Of a stretch of 42,333 bases of DNA, positions 16,696 to 25,863 are shown piece by piece (the stretch's first letter is position 1; each line of letters starts with the position of its first letter). The stretch comes from Planctomycetota bacterium. Its GTDB lineage: Bacteria; Planctomycetota; PUPC01; JACPCR01. The notes below the pieces were generated by a model. It worked only from the letters and a program-made list of their open reading frames with translations. It ran no database searches and was not told the origin of the DNA. The stretch covers positions 1 to 42,333 of the forward strand of contig JASLXP010000768.1 of the NCBI GenBank assembly GCA_030740295.1, read 5' to 3'. Position numbers and translations under genes: made by a program.

Positions 16696-16734
16696 GTGGC
16701 GACATTCTGCCAGCCTGTCCGCCCGCCAGAATGT
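16696..16734. repeat. Solo copy of the terminal repeat of the 40852-41161 element
   Basis: GTGGCGACATTCTGCCAGCC at 16696 and the next five bases match 40852-40876 at 23 of 25 positions. Here ACATTCTG (16702-16709) and CAGAATGT (16727-16734) form an 8-base palindrome around a 17-base loop. It lies 10 bases after the kinase stop and has no T-run. Confidence 0.7.
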
Positions 16735-16765
16735 GCAACATTCAGTAAAAACGAACAGATTATTA

Positions 16766-16800
16766 CTCTTCGTCTTTTCTCTTCGCCTTTCTCTTCGTCG
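16766..16800. repeat. CTCTTCGTCTTTT tandem repeat
   Basis: Three degenerate copies of 12 to 13 bases: CTCTTCGTCTTTT, CTCTTCGCCTTT, CTCTTCGTCG. They lie in the 209-base gap between the kinase and the large secreted protein, and share their word with 6196-6231. Confidence 0.65.
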
Positions 16801-16895
16801 GTTGCGCTGGCTGTTTGCGGGGCGAGAACTTTCTCGGCGGCTCTCGCAGATAGGCTCGGACATGTAACATTCGACGCCCCTGAATTCGCTTGGCA

Positions 16896-19800
16896 ATGAT
16901 TCGCATCCCACTTTTTTTGATTGCCTCTTTCGGACTCACACAATTCGTTTCCGCCCGCGAAGCTCCCGCGTCCTATGGCGGCGCAGCCCGCGTCGATACA
17001 CCCGTCATAAGAATTCCGATGATGAAAAAGGCGCCGGATATCGACGGCGTTCTTGCCCCTGCCGAATGGGAAGATGCATCTGCACTGACTGGATTCTGGT
17101 ACGACTTCGCGAACGCAGATTTCCGTTATCTTGCACCAGCCCAGACCCAGCTCCAGGTCTATATTGCTTACGACAAGGACAATCTCTATTACGCATTCAC
17201 CTCACCCATCTATCCAAAGAAATCCTGGATGAAAGCCCGGGGCAGGTTTCCTGACGTCCTGAACCATCCCCTTTACGGAATTCTCTGGGACGACCATATC
17301 GAGCTGGAATTTCGCCCCCACGACAACCTTGTCCGCGGCTTTCAATTAGGTCTTTTGCGATTTGATGTGAACCCTATCAATACCTACGTGGACTGGTATT
17401 GGTCGCACAAAACTGGCATGGATCGCAGATGGAAGTCGAACGCGAAAATCCGCTCATCCACAGCAAACGACCGCTGGGTGATTGAATTCGCTATCCCTCA
17501 CGGGGCCATGCTCTATGGCCACTTTGCAGAAAAAGATGAGCACGGTCGCCCGTGGGTCCGCATTCCTCCAGCCGATGGCACGATCTATCGAACATGGCTG
17601 GTGCGCGGGATTGGAGGTAACGGCAAATTCTTCAATGCATTCGATAACCATGCCTGGAACACCACCAAGACCCAGATCATTTTTGATTCACAGGCACCCA
17701 GCTTTCAGATAAACGAGCTCGGCCCAATCATGGAGGACATCATCGATGTCAAGATGACCGTCAAGAATCACTCCACCCGCTCGCAGACCGTTCTGCTGGG
17801 CTTTTTCGTTGAGAGCGCGGCTGGCACCATCTATTCCAGCTATGACTCCCCCGACATGAAAGATGGTCTCCTCGAATTAGTGCCGGGAGAAGTGAAAAAA
17901 CTAAGGCTTCGTCAACCTTTTCCGGGAATAACGACCGAAGATAATGTCCTCTGGTTTGACGTGCGAAGCGCAGGACGGCCCGCAAAGCAATTGTTCAGAA
18001 CACGCCTCATCCGCTTCCATTCAATGGACGGCGGCACGGTAAAAGAACGAAAGATGATTGTGGAGAAAGGGAAGCCCGATCCCAAGATTGTGGTTACGGA
18101 AATTCCTTTTAAGAAACGACGCCTCGATGTGATCGCTGAAATGAGACCGCCCAGGCTGGATTTCGACTTTCGCTGGAATTTCTCTTCGTACACTAGAAGG
18201 GTCAGCGCCGTGGTCGATAAAGGCATTCATGGCGCAAGCGAAGAAGCTCGACGCGCGGTTGAGGCCAGACTATTCGTTCTGAGAGACAATGTTGACGAAG
18301 ACGAAGTCAAAGCAGCCTCCATCAAGTTTAAAGGCAACTTCGCTGTAGTCATGCTGGACCTTCCAGAGTTAGTGGATGGCGAAAAGTACAAACTCTCTCT
18401 TCTCCTCTTTGACGAAAACCGCCGCATCGTCGGAGAGCGTAATCCCGACCCATTCACCTTTCACATCGAAGATTGGCAGCACAACAGAATCGGTCTGGAT
18501 GATGTCGTCTGGGAGCCGTTTACTCCGATTCAAAAGACTGCTGAAGGTTTCAGCACCCTCAAACATGAGATCATAGTCGCCCCCTCAGGGCTGCCGGAAC
18601 AATTGATCATCAAGCCGGATATACGAGAACTGCCACTCGAAGCACGCGCCGCTCCTGAAAACGTATCTGACGATGATTTGCAGCAATTAGGCCGGGGCCC
18701 GCAGTTGAGAAAGCCGATGCGCTTCGAAGTGGTCATTAACGGCAAGCGCGAGCAGGCCGCCGTGCTCGAAAACAGCAAAGTTGTCCGGCAATGGAAAAGT
18801 GAGATTTTTTACGAATCCAAGCTGAGAGCGGGCCCCATTCAGATCGCGCTCACTGCACGCTATGACTGCGATGGCTCGATGCATTGCAGCATGACCTGGG
18901 GCGCGGACCAGCCAGTCCAGGTTGAGTCCTTTGAACTGGTAACGGACATTGCCGGCCCTGTAGATATGGGATTTTCAGAAACCGGCGGTGGCGGCATGAC
19001 CGGCGCAGACCGGTGGGAAATTGCTTTAGCCCAAAAGGAAGGAATCATCTGGGACAGTTCCGAAACGCAGATGGAGCTCTTCTACAGCAAGTTCGTCCCC
19101 TGGTTCTGGTTCGGCAGCGGGGATAGAGCATGGTCATGGTATTGCGACAGCGATCAGGGATGGATGCTCAACAAAGAAGGCTCGACCATGCAGCTCGAGC
19201 GCAACGGGGATGGGGATGTCACCTGGCGCGTGCAATTCATTAATCATCAGGCAACGGTCAAAGGGCAGCGGAAGATTGATTTCTCCCTGCTCACACATCC
19301 TGCCAAGCCAAAACCCGCAAACTACCGCGAAGCAAGCTGGCATTATTTCGCCGGACCAAGCTGGGCCACAGGCTATGCTATTGAGCCGATCGATCTCCCC
19401 GACGAATACCTCATCAAACGTTGGCGAAGAGCTGCCAGCGCGCCGAAGGATACTCCTTATGAAAGGGCCGCGGAATGGCGTAAGGACAAACCTCCCTATT
19501 TCCGCTACGGACAATGGCGCAACGTGGGCGTATGCGCTGAGCTAGATAAAACGTGGGAGGATAAGGCCACTTACTATTTCGAACGTCATATCCGAGTAGG
19601 ACGCCGCGTCGGATGGTGGATGGATGAATATTTTCCAGTCGCATTCGGACGCTCAGAAAACCTTGCTGCAGGAAACGCTTATTTGCGCGATCCTGACCGC
19701 ATTCAGGGAGACGAACTTCCCTGGCAAAGCAAATTCCTCACGACCACGATGCGCAACCACTATAAGCGCATCGCTCGCGTCGCGGCAAAAAGTAATGTCC

Positions 19801-20600
19801 CTCAGCGCCAACACACCTGGTCAAACAATGCCTCTAACATGCTTGAATCTTTCATCTACAGTTCACTACTTGTTGAAGAGTGCGGAGCAGGACACCGCTC
19901 GTACGACATAGACGCGGTGACCCAATTTCCGAATTCCCTGTATCGATTTATGTGCAAGCCCTATACGGGACTCATAACCACTGTATGTGCCGACGTAACG
20001 CCGGAGCGGGCAGGGGGCAACAAGCGGCTTGACCGCCAGCATATGGGCCGGGCGCTCCTGAATGATATAGGTGTCGCCCCTTCCGGTCCGCATGGAATCA
20101 TTCATCACAAAGAACAGGTGCTGCGAGTCGTTGATGAGCTCAGCAGGTTTGGCTTTTTCAACGATACAAACACTGAAAGAATACCGTACTGGCGAAATCA
20201 GGGATTAGTAAAAATCGGCAACACCTCTTCCAGCCAAAGCAAGATTTATACAACAGTTTACCGAAGACCCCTTAATGGCGGAAATGGCTACAAGGCCGTT
20301 TTTGTTATCATGAATGAAAGCAACGCAGAGGCCGAATTGCCGATAACTATTTCGGATGCGGGGCCTATCCTGGGAGGTTCTAATACTCTTAAAGCAGGAG
20401 ACGTCCGAAGTAGTGTCGAATTACCTGCAGCATTGGGAGACTGGTGGTCTGAGATGACAAAGGATGACCGGGACACCATAGTAATGAAGGATTTGGAAAC
20501 CAGGGAAGTAATCCCTAAGAGCGGAGCCGGCGAGACGTACGGGCCAGTGTTTATTCCGTATCATGATTTCCGCATTCTCTATGCTGAATCGAAAAAATAG
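16896..20600 (+). CDS. Large secreted protein with CBM9/DOMON-like N-terminus and glycosidase-like domain
   Basis: The protein has 1234 residues from ATG 16896 (a TTG two codons earlier is less likely). It opens with a signal peptide MIRIPLFLIASFGLTQFVSA. Residues 30 to about 250 resemble the CBM9/DOMON-like sugar-binding sandwich: PDIDGVLAPAEWEDA, VYIAYDKDNLYYAF, WDDHIELEFRP, RWVIEFAIP. The central third holds beta-rich stretches and GFSETGGGGMTGADRWEIAL. From about residue 850 a barrel-like part contains WWMDEYFPVAFGR (near residue 905) and acidic residues in VEECGAGHRSYDIDAV. The general layout recalls DUF6067-type proteins with a glycosidase fold, but this is a weak likeness and no catalytic pair is proven. 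It heads a secreted set with the cupredoxin and propeller genes, 27 bases before the next start. Confidence 0.7.
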   Translation: MIRIPLFLIASFGLTQFVSAREAPASYGGAARVDTPVIRIPMMKKAPDIDGVLAPAEWEDASALTGFWYDFANADFRYLAPAQTQLQVYIAYDKDNLYYAFTSPIYPKKSWMKARGRFPDVLNHPLYGILWDDHIELEFRPHDNLVRGFQLGLLRFDVNPINTYVDWYWSHKTGMDRRWKSNAKIRSSTANDRWVIEFAIPHGAMLYGHFAEKDEHGRPWVRIPPADGTIYRTWLVRGIGGNGKFFNAFDNHAWNTTKTQIIFDSQAPSFQINELGPIMEDIIDVKMTVKNHSTRSQTVLLGFFVESAAGTIYSSYDSPDMKDGLLELVPGEVKKLRLRQPFPGITTEDNVLWFDVRSAGRPAKQLFRTRLIRFHSMDGGTVKERKMIVEKGKPDPKIVVTEIPFKKRRLDVIAEMRPPRLDFDFRWNFSSYTRRVSAVVDKGIHGASEEARRAVEARLFVLRDNVDEDEVKAASIKFKGNFAVVMLDLPELVDGEKYKLSLLLFDENRRIVGERNPDPFTFHIEDWQHNRIGLDDVVWEPFTPIQKTAEGFSTLKHEIIVAPSGLPEQLIIKPDIRELPLEARAAPENVSDDDLQQLGRGPQLRKPMRFEVVINGKREQAAVLENSKVVRQWKSEIFYESKLRAGPIQIALTARYDCDGSMHCSMTWGADQPVQVESFELVTDIAGPVDMGFSETGGGGMTGADRWEIALAQKEGIIWDSSETQMELFYSKFVPWFWFGSGDRAWSWYCDSDQGWMLNKEGSTMQLERNGDGDVTWRVQFINHQATVKGQRKIDFSLLTHPAKPKPANYREASWHYFAGPSWATGYAIEPIDLPDEYLIKRWRRAASAPKDTPYERAAEWRKDKPPYFRYGQWRNVGVCAELDKTWEDKATYYFERHIRVGRRVGWWMDEYFPVAFGRSENLAAGNAYLRDPDRIQGDELPWQSKFLTTTMRNHYKRIARVAAKSNVPQRQHTWSNNASNMLESFIYSSLLVEECGAGHRSYDIDAVTQFPNSLYRFMCKPYTGLITTVCADVTPERAGGNKRLDRQHMGRALLNDIGVAPSGPHGIIHHKEQVLRVVDELSRFGFFNDTNTERIPYWRNQGLVKIGNTSSSQSKIYTTVYRRPLNGGNGYKAVFVIMNESNAEAELPITISDAGPILGGSNTLKAGDVRSSVELPAALGDWWSEMTKDDRDTIVMKDLETREVIPKSGAGETYGPVFIPYHDFRILYAESKK

Positions 20601-20627
20601 CCGTATTAATCATCTGAAATTATTCGC

Positions 20628-22244
20628 GTGAACCGCACAGCCAGATTCTCTGTTGCACTTTTCATCCTCCTGCCCCTCTGCCCGGCTGAGGACTTCAAGA
20701 TTCAGATGGGGGTAGCGCCAGGCCTGAAATTCGATCCCCCGCGCTTCCATGTGAAGCCGGGGAGCCGTGTGACCATCGAATTTTTCAATTCCGATCAGAT
20801 GATGCACAACATGGTTATAACTGCCCCGGGCGCGCGTCTGCGCGTGTTAAGCGCATCCATGCAGATGGGGGAGGCAGGAGAAAAAGACCATTATGTGCCT
20901 GATTCCGAAGAAGTCCTTTGGAGTTTCCCGGTTCTCAAGCCAGATAGCAGGGAAACGCTCTCATTCGAGGCCCCGGGTAAAGAGGGTGTTTATCAGTATC
21001 TGTGCACTATCACGGGTCACGGTTATCAGATGTACGGGGCCATGTATGTGTCGCATACCGGAAAGATGCCGCCGCTGGATAGAGATCCACATCTGCCGCC
21101 CTACTACCGGGAATCGGCGAAGAAATATCACGCCTATCCGCCAAAGCTGCCGACGATGTACCGCATCTTTATGGCCGATAGCGGTCCTGCGAGTATCGCT
21201 GTCGCGTTGCCGGGAGACATATCCTTTTGCTGGGACGCTGGTGCATGCAGGCTACGCTATATCTGGAAGGGAGGCTTCATTAAAGTAATGCCTCACATGG
21301 CAGGCAATGGTAATTACTTTGCCGGGATTGTTGGCCGCATTTTTTACAGGGAAAACGCAATTCCACTAGTTATTCACGATTCCGGCCTGGCGAAGCCCTC
21401 AAAATTTCTAGGCTATCGTATCGTTGATGGTGGCTATCCTGAATTCAATTATCGAATAGGTGACATTGAAGTCAGGGAGCTCATCAAGGAGCACGGGGGC
21501 CATCCCGGGGTTGAGCGTCATTTCAATCTGAGCGGCGATCTACCTGAAAAAACTTCCTTTCTGACGGATGAAGATTCCGGAGCTAAATATGTTTCATCTG
21601 CAGGCAGTTGGGACGCGGGTCGTCTGACGTTGTCAAAGGAAGAGGCCGCAGCTTTCACTGTCACCATGATGGAACGTACCAACCAAGAGCCCATCGGTTA
21701 TTGGAGCATGAACGATATCACTGTTCAAGGCATTCGGCTGAGGGAGGACGGCGCTGTTGGCCGGGCATGGAAGTTTACTAAAAACGCACGTATTAGAACT
21801 GAGATTAATACTGATGAACTGAAGGCTGGCGCCACATTCTGTGCATGGGTTCAAACGGGCAGTAAATCAGGACAATCTATTCTAGGCGCCGCGACCTCGC
21901 AGTCTCGTCTGGAAATCTCTTTTGATGCGAAAACTGGGAGAGCATCCCTGATCAATGAAAGTGCCGAAGTTCAGGAATCCGTGAACGGGAATGTGAAAGG
22001 AGCAACACCATGGACACATCTTGCAGCCACCATAGACAACCAGAGCGTGCACCTTTACGTGAACGGAAAAGAAGTTGGGAAGGGCAAGTCAAAAGGTCTG
22101 CAGGTTGGAAATACAAGGCTGGTTATCGGCTCACAGGGAAAGGACAAGAAAATTGACGCCAGCCTTGATGAAGTGTGCGTCTATGCACGGGTACTTTCTC
22201 CTGCGGAAATTCTCAACCTTTGTCAGCAGGCAGGCAGCAACTGA
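20628..22244 (+). CDS. Secreted cupredoxin-LamG protein with PVC-type middle domain
   Basis: The protein has 538 residues from GTG 20628, with a signal peptide MNRTARFSVALFILLPLCPA. Residues 25 to 145 form an azurin/plastocyanin-like cupredoxin. The copper ligands are visible as H60 (QMMHNMVI), C126, H131 and M135 (CTITGHGYQM), with the spacing of azurin. Residues 165 to about 350 (MYRIFMADSGPASIAVALPG, DISFCWDAGACRLRYIWKGG) match the domain often found near c-type cytochromes in planctomycete-like bacteria. The C-terminal 190 residues are a LamG sandwich (GYWSMNDITVQG, WTHLAATIDNQSVHLYVNGK, ASLDEVCVYARVLSPAEI). The likely role is electron transfer at a sugar-binding surface protein. The next gene starts 2 bases after its stop, so the two are translated together. 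Confidence 0.85.
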   Translation: MNRTARFSVALFILLPLCPAEDFKIQMGVAPGLKFDPPRFHVKPGSRVTIEFFNSDQMMHNMVITAPGARLRVLSASMQMGEAGEKDHYVPDSEEVLWSFPVLKPDSRETLSFEAPGKEGVYQYLCTITGHGYQMYGAMYVSHTGKMPPLDRDPHLPPYYRESAKKYHAYPPKLPTMYRIFMADSGPASIAVALPGDISFCWDAGACRLRYIWKGGFIKVMPHMAGNGNYFAGIVGRIFYRENAIPLVIHDSGLAKPSKFLGYRIVDGGYPEFNYRIGDIEVRELIKEHGGHPGVERHFNLSGDLPEKTSFLTDEDSGAKYVSSAGSWDAGRLTLSKEEAAAFTVTMMERTNQEPIGYWSMNDITVQGIRLREDGAVGRAWKFTKNARIRTEINTDELKAGATFCAWVQTGSKSGQSILGAATSQSRLEISFDAKTGRASLINESAEVQESVNGNVKGATPWTHLAATIDNQSVHLYVNGKEVGKGKSKGLQVGNTRLVIGSQGKDKKIDASLDEVCVYARVLSPAEILNLCQQAGSN

Positions 22245-22246
22245 AG

Positions 22247-24196
22247 ATGACTTTTTGTATGAGATTCATAATCACCATCATTCTGCTCGCCAGTGCCTGT
22301 GTGGCTGAGACTGACTCCATCTCCAAATATTACGAGGTCAAGTCAATCCCGACCCCCGCAGGGCTTTCCGTGGAGACCGGTGGCATCGATTTTATGCCGG
22401 ATGGTCGGTTCATCGCGTGCTTTCATCGAGGTGAGGTCTACACATTTAATGCGGATGAAAAGGAATGGGTGTTGTTTGCCGAGGGCTTGCACGACCCTCT
22501 CGGTGTGAAAGCGCTGAGCGATACAGAAGTGCTGGTTATGCAGCGACCAGAACTGACACTTCTGCGAGATACAGATGAAGACGGCGTCGCCGATCACTAT
22601 AAGACCGTCTGCGATTCCATGGGCCAGTCCGGCAACTATCATGAATTCAATTATGGGCCGATCCTCGACAAGGACGGGAATTATGTTTGTGCCCTGAATA
22701 CAGCGTCGTCTGGTGCCGGGATTCGGCACGAAGTCCGGGGGGAATTCAAAGCGATTGGTCGCCCGGGCCGTATGTATGCCTGTGTTCCTTATCGCGGTTG
22801 GGTAGTAAAGATCACGCCGGAAGGAAAACTGATTCCCTGGGCTTCCGGCCTGCGTTCGCCAAATGGGCTGGGCTATGACCTGGAAGGCAATCTCTTCGTT
22901 CCTGATAACCAGGGAGACTGGGTTGGAACGAGTCCATTATTCCACATCGAGAAGGGGAAGTTCTACGGTCATGTCTCCAGTCTTGTCTGGAGAAAGGGAT
23001 GGGAGACCGATCCGTTGACAATGTCCTCTGCAGAGCTTGACAAGCTGCGCACCAGGCCGGCCATCTATTTTCCTCACGGGCTGATGGCAAATTCACCAAC
23101 GCAACCGTTGTGCGACACGACTGAAGGGAAGTTTGGTCCGTTCGCCGGTCAGATGCTGGTGGGCGAAATGAACAGGGCCCGCATCATGCGAGTCATGATA
23201 GAAGAAGTGGATGGCGCTCTGCAGGGAGCCTGTGTGCCCTTCTATGATAACGCTGGCCTGAAACGCGGGAATAACAGGCTGGTCTTCGGGCCCGATAACA
23301 GCCTCTGGGTTGGCCACAACAATCATGGCTGGGCGGGGGAGAAGGGCATCCAGCGCATAACGTGGAACGGCAAGATGCCGATGGAAGTCCTGAAAATGAA
23401 CCTGACCCGGACGGGCTTTGACCTTACGTTCACTAAACCTGTTGAACCAGCCACCGCGGGAAAGTCGGACGCTTACCAATTCAAGCGTTATTTCTACAAT
23501 TACCATCGGCCATACGGCTCCAAGCAATACGATGTCGCGCCGGTCGACGTCCTGGAAGCCAAAGTCTCTGCGGACGGATTAAAGGTATCGCTGAAACTGA
23601 AAGAATTAAAGGCATGGCGAATTCACGAAATGAATATAAAGGGTGTGAAGGCCCACGACGGCAAGCCCCTGATAAATAAGCTGGTTGTCTATACGCTTAA
23701 TCGCCTGATTGAAAATACACCGCCGCCGGAGCCCCCGCTCGGAGGTAGCGCGGGCAAGAGTAAGCTTGCCAAGACGTCAGTTCCTGTGAAGAAGGAGGAA
23801 TTAATCGGCCAGGTCTATGAGGCCGAGGATGGCAAAATCCGCGGGGCCAATTACTCGAATCAGTACCCGGGAGGGTCCGGCAGAGGATTCGTTGATTATA
23901 CCGCTACTAAAGATGCCTATATTGAATGGAAAGTTGATGTCAAAGAGGATGGCGACTATTACTTCCAAATCCGATATTCACTTTCCTCGGGCAAGCGTCC
24001 CTTGGACCTGAAAGTAGATGGTAAAAAGATAGAACGACTGCCGATGCCCGGCGGGGGCTCCTGGAACAAATGGGTTGGCACTCGGAGCACTAATGTCTCC
24101 CTGAAGAAGGGCACGAGAACGATCCGCCTCGAAGCGACGGGCGCAAGTGGGCCCAATGTTGACCGAATGCAACTGGTGCGTGTGAAAGAGTTGTAG
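22247..24196 (+). CDS. Secreted sorbosone-dehydrogenase-like propeller with C-terminal CBM6/35
   Basis: The protein has 649 residues from ATG 22247; a second ATG at 22259 is possible. The signal peptide is MTFCMRFIITIILLASACVA. Residues 25 to about 400 form a propeller of the membrane-bound dehydrogenase/glucose-sorbosone dehydrogenase-like family: GGIDFMPDGRFIACFHRGEV, LLRDTDEDGVADHYK, GLRSPNGLGYDLEGNLFVPD, RLVFGPDNSLWVGHNNHGW. Residues 520 to 649 are a carbohydrate-binding module of family 6 or 35 (YEAEDGKIRGANYSNQYPGG, FVDYTATKDAYIEWKVDVKE, GPNVDRMQLVRV). No CxxCH heme site is present, although related proteins often carry one. The likely task is oxidation or binding of a sugar outside the inner membrane, passing electrons to the cupredoxin of the preceding gene. 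That link is inferred. Confidence 0.85.
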   Translation: MTFCMRFIITIILLASACVAETDSISKYYEVKSIPTPAGLSVETGGIDFMPDGRFIACFHRGEVYTFNADEKEWVLFAEGLHDPLGVKALSDTEVLVMQRPELTLLRDTDEDGVADHYKTVCDSMGQSGNYHEFNYGPILDKDGNYVCALNTASSGAGIRHEVRGEFKAIGRPGRMYACVPYRGWVVKITPEGKLIPWASGLRSPNGLGYDLEGNLFVPDNQGDWVGTSPLFHIEKGKFYGHVSSLVWRKGWETDPLTMSSAELDKLRTRPAIYFPHGLMANSPTQPLCDTTEGKFGPFAGQMLVGEMNRARIMRVMIEEVDGALQGACVPFYDNAGLKRGNNRLVFGPDNSLWVGHNNHGWAGEKGIQRITWNGKMPMEVLKMNLTRTGFDLTFTKPVEPATAGKSDAYQFKRYFYNYHRPYGSKQYDVAPVDVLEAKVSADGLKVSLKLKELKAWRIHEMNIKGVKAHDGKPLINKLVVYTLNRLIENTPPPEPPLGGSAGKSKLAKTSVPVKKEELIGQVYEAEDGKIRGANYSNQYPGGSGRGFVDYTATKDAYIEWKVDVKEDGDYYFQIRYSLSSGKRPLDLKVDGKKIERLPMPGGGSWNKWVGTRSTNVSLKKGTRTIRLEATGASGPNVDRMQLVRVKEL

Positions 24197-24222
24197 TTCC
24201 CCTTTCTCTCGGATTGTCAAAA

Positions 24223-24744
24223 ATGCCAACCGCTGTTTCCTGGTCAGAATTCAGATTGCAGTTTTCAGATTTTGCTGTTGCCTGGACGGAGAATGGGATC
24301 TGCGCGCTGTCTTTGAATGGCCCTAATGGAAAGTTTCTGCTGCAATTCAACAATGCTGGCCTCCGTATCTCAAAGAAAGATGAGTGTCTTCCTGATGTCC
24401 GGAATCAGCTTGAAGAGTATTTCGAAGGCGAACGGCAGGGATTCAACATTCCGTTGGATTTTGTAATCGGGACTTCGTTTCAGCATCAGGTCTGGTTAAA
24501 TCTGATGGACATCCCATTCGGTGAAACCCGGAGCTACAAGTGGCTGGCGAGCCAAACGGGGCGTCCACAGGCGTTTCGAGCGGTGGGGAATGCAAACGGG
24601 CGAAATCCGATACCTGTGATCGTCCCATGTCATCGTGTCATCAGCTCCAGCGGGGCTCTTGGCGGCTATTCAGGTGGCCTGGATTTGAAACGTGAACTTC
24701 TCGCTATCGAAGGTGTAGACATATCCCAACTGAAACCAACTTGA
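24223..24744 (+). CDS. ogt: Ogt-type methylated-DNA-protein-cysteine methyltransferase
   Basis: The protein has 173 residues from ATG 24223. The acceptor cysteine is C136 in IPVIVPCHRVI. It is followed by GALGGYSGGLDLKRELLAIEG and preceded by FQHQVWLNLMDIPFGETRSY and the recognition helix RAVGNANGRNP, all standard for the family. The protein removes alkyl groups from O6 of guanine by moving them to its own cysteine, which ends its activity. Length is usual for Ogt without an Ada domain. A TTG at 24214 could add three residues. The stop overlaps the ribosome binding site of the following isomerase gene, so the two are probably co-expressed. It is cytoplasmic. Confidence 0.93.
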   Translation: MPTAVSWSEFRLQFSDFAVAWTENGICALSLNGPNGKFLLQFNNAGLRISKKDECLPDVRNQLEEYFEGERQGFNIPLDFVIGTSFQHQVWLNLMDIPFGETRSYKWLASQTGRPQAFRAVGNANGRNPIPVIVPCHRVISSSGALGGYSGGLDLKRELLAIEGVDISQLKPT

Positions 24745-24749
24745 GGAAA
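24742..24749 (+). promoter_or_regulatory. Ribosome binding site supporting a TTG start
   Basis: GAGGAAAG begins within the ogt stop codon and lies 5 bases before TTG 24755. It supports TTG as the start of the isomerase gene, since the next in-frame ATG at 24800 has no such site. Confidence 0.6.
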
Positions 24750-24754
24750 GACGA

Positions 24755-25780
24755 TTGGGCCTTACAAGAAAAGCCATTCAGGAAATCGATAAATCGAATA
24801 TGGGGCAACTCATCAGAGAGTTTCCACTTCAGTTTGCTAAGGGGCTGTCCATCGGCAGAGGTGTGCCCATCAAGGGAAAGGTCGCCCGGGTCATCGTAAC
24901 GGGCATGGGAGGCAGCGCGCTGCCGGCAGATATTCTCGATCTGCACCTTGGTCCCATTAGTGTGCCGCTGGAGATCTGTCGTGACTATCGCGCTCGTTCC
25001 AAGCTCACCAGGCGGACACTTGTTCTGGCTTCTTCGTTTTCTGGTAACACAGAAGAGACCATAAGCTCATTCAAACGGGCAAGAAAAGCCGGGGCGAAAA
25101 TCGTCGCTATCACCTCGGGTGGTGAGCTGGAGTCCCTCGCCCAAAAGGCTGGAGCGCACGTTGCCCTGATTCCTGAGTGCACCGACACATTCCAGCCTCG
25201 GCTTGCCGCTGGATATTTCTTTTCCATTTATGCGGGTATTCTGGAGACGCTGGGACTGGTGTCGTTCAAAAAGAAAGTGCTGGAAAAGCTGCCCGCATTC
25301 CTGGACGAACAGATGAAAGATCTGGACAGACAGGGGCGCTCTCTCGCCCGTCAACTGGTCGGCAAGATCGCCATCTTTTATGCGCCGGATGCGTACGGAC
25401 GGTCAGTGTCTCGCATCAACAAAATCAAGGTGAACGAGAATGCTAAATCGCCAGCGTTCTGGAATGCGATCCCGGAGATGAACCATAATGAAATGCAGGG
25501 ATTCGCATTTGAAACGTATCCGCTTCATTTTGTTTTCATCCACGATCCCGCGGCTTGTGACTCCATTCAAGACCGGTTCAAAATCCTTGGTCGCAAATTG
25601 AAGAAGAAGGGCTACAAGATCACGAATTTCATAATGCCCGGGGAAACTAATCTCGAGAAGGCATTCGCCGGTCTCCTGTATGGAGATTGGGCCTCTTACT
25701 ATCTGGCGCTGCTGCGCGGGATCGATCCGACACCGGTTGATTTTATTGAGGATTTTAAGAGGGCGTTGAAGAAGGCGTAG
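24755..25780 (+). CDS. Bifunctional phosphoglucose/phosphomannose isomerase
   Basis: The protein has 341 residues from TTG 24755. It consists of two SIS sugar-isomerase folds. VIVTGMGGSALPADIL and LASSFSGNTEETISSF are the phosphate-binding loops of the first. CTDTFQPRLAAGYFF matches the substrate loop. KIKVNENAKSPAFWNAIPEMNHNEMQGF is the family signature carrying the catalytic glutamate and histidine. It interconverts glucose 6-phosphate, fructose 6-phosphate and mannose 6-phosphate in the cytoplasm, so it links glycolysis to mannose-based glycan synthesis. The length agrees with the archaeal and bacterial type. The gene runs directly after ogt. Confidence 0.92.
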   Translation: MGLTRKAIQEIDKSNMGQLIREFPLQFAKGLSIGRGVPIKGKVARVIVTGMGGSALPADILDLHLGPISVPLEICRDYRARSKLTRRTLVLASSFSGNTEETISSFKRARKAGAKIVAITSGGELESLAQKAGAHVALIPECTDTFQPRLAAGYFFSIYAGILETLGLVSFKKKVLEKLPAFLDEQMKDLDRQGRSLARQLVGKIAIFYAPDAYGRSVSRINKIKVNENAKSPAFWNAIPEMNHNEMQGFAFETYPLHFVFIHDPAACDSIQDRFKILGRKLKKKGYKITNFIMPGETNLEKAFAGLLYGDWASYYLALLRGIDPTPVDFIEDFKRALKKA

Positions 25781-25789
25781 AGGGATTAC

Positions 25790-25863
25790 CCCAAGGATTC
25801 GGACAGACGAGGAGAAGAAGGAGTTTCCCAAGGATTCGGACAGACGAGGAAAAGAAAGATATC
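25790..25863. repeat. 37-bp tandem repeat with GGACAGACGA core, family member 2
   Basis: Two copies start at 25790 and 25827 and share their first 25 bases, beginning CCCAAGGATTCGGACAGACG. The tail is AG-rich. The repeat fills the gap between the stops of the convergent isomerase and Gfo/Idh genes. The core is the same decamer as at 2492 and 2520. Confidence 0.8.
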
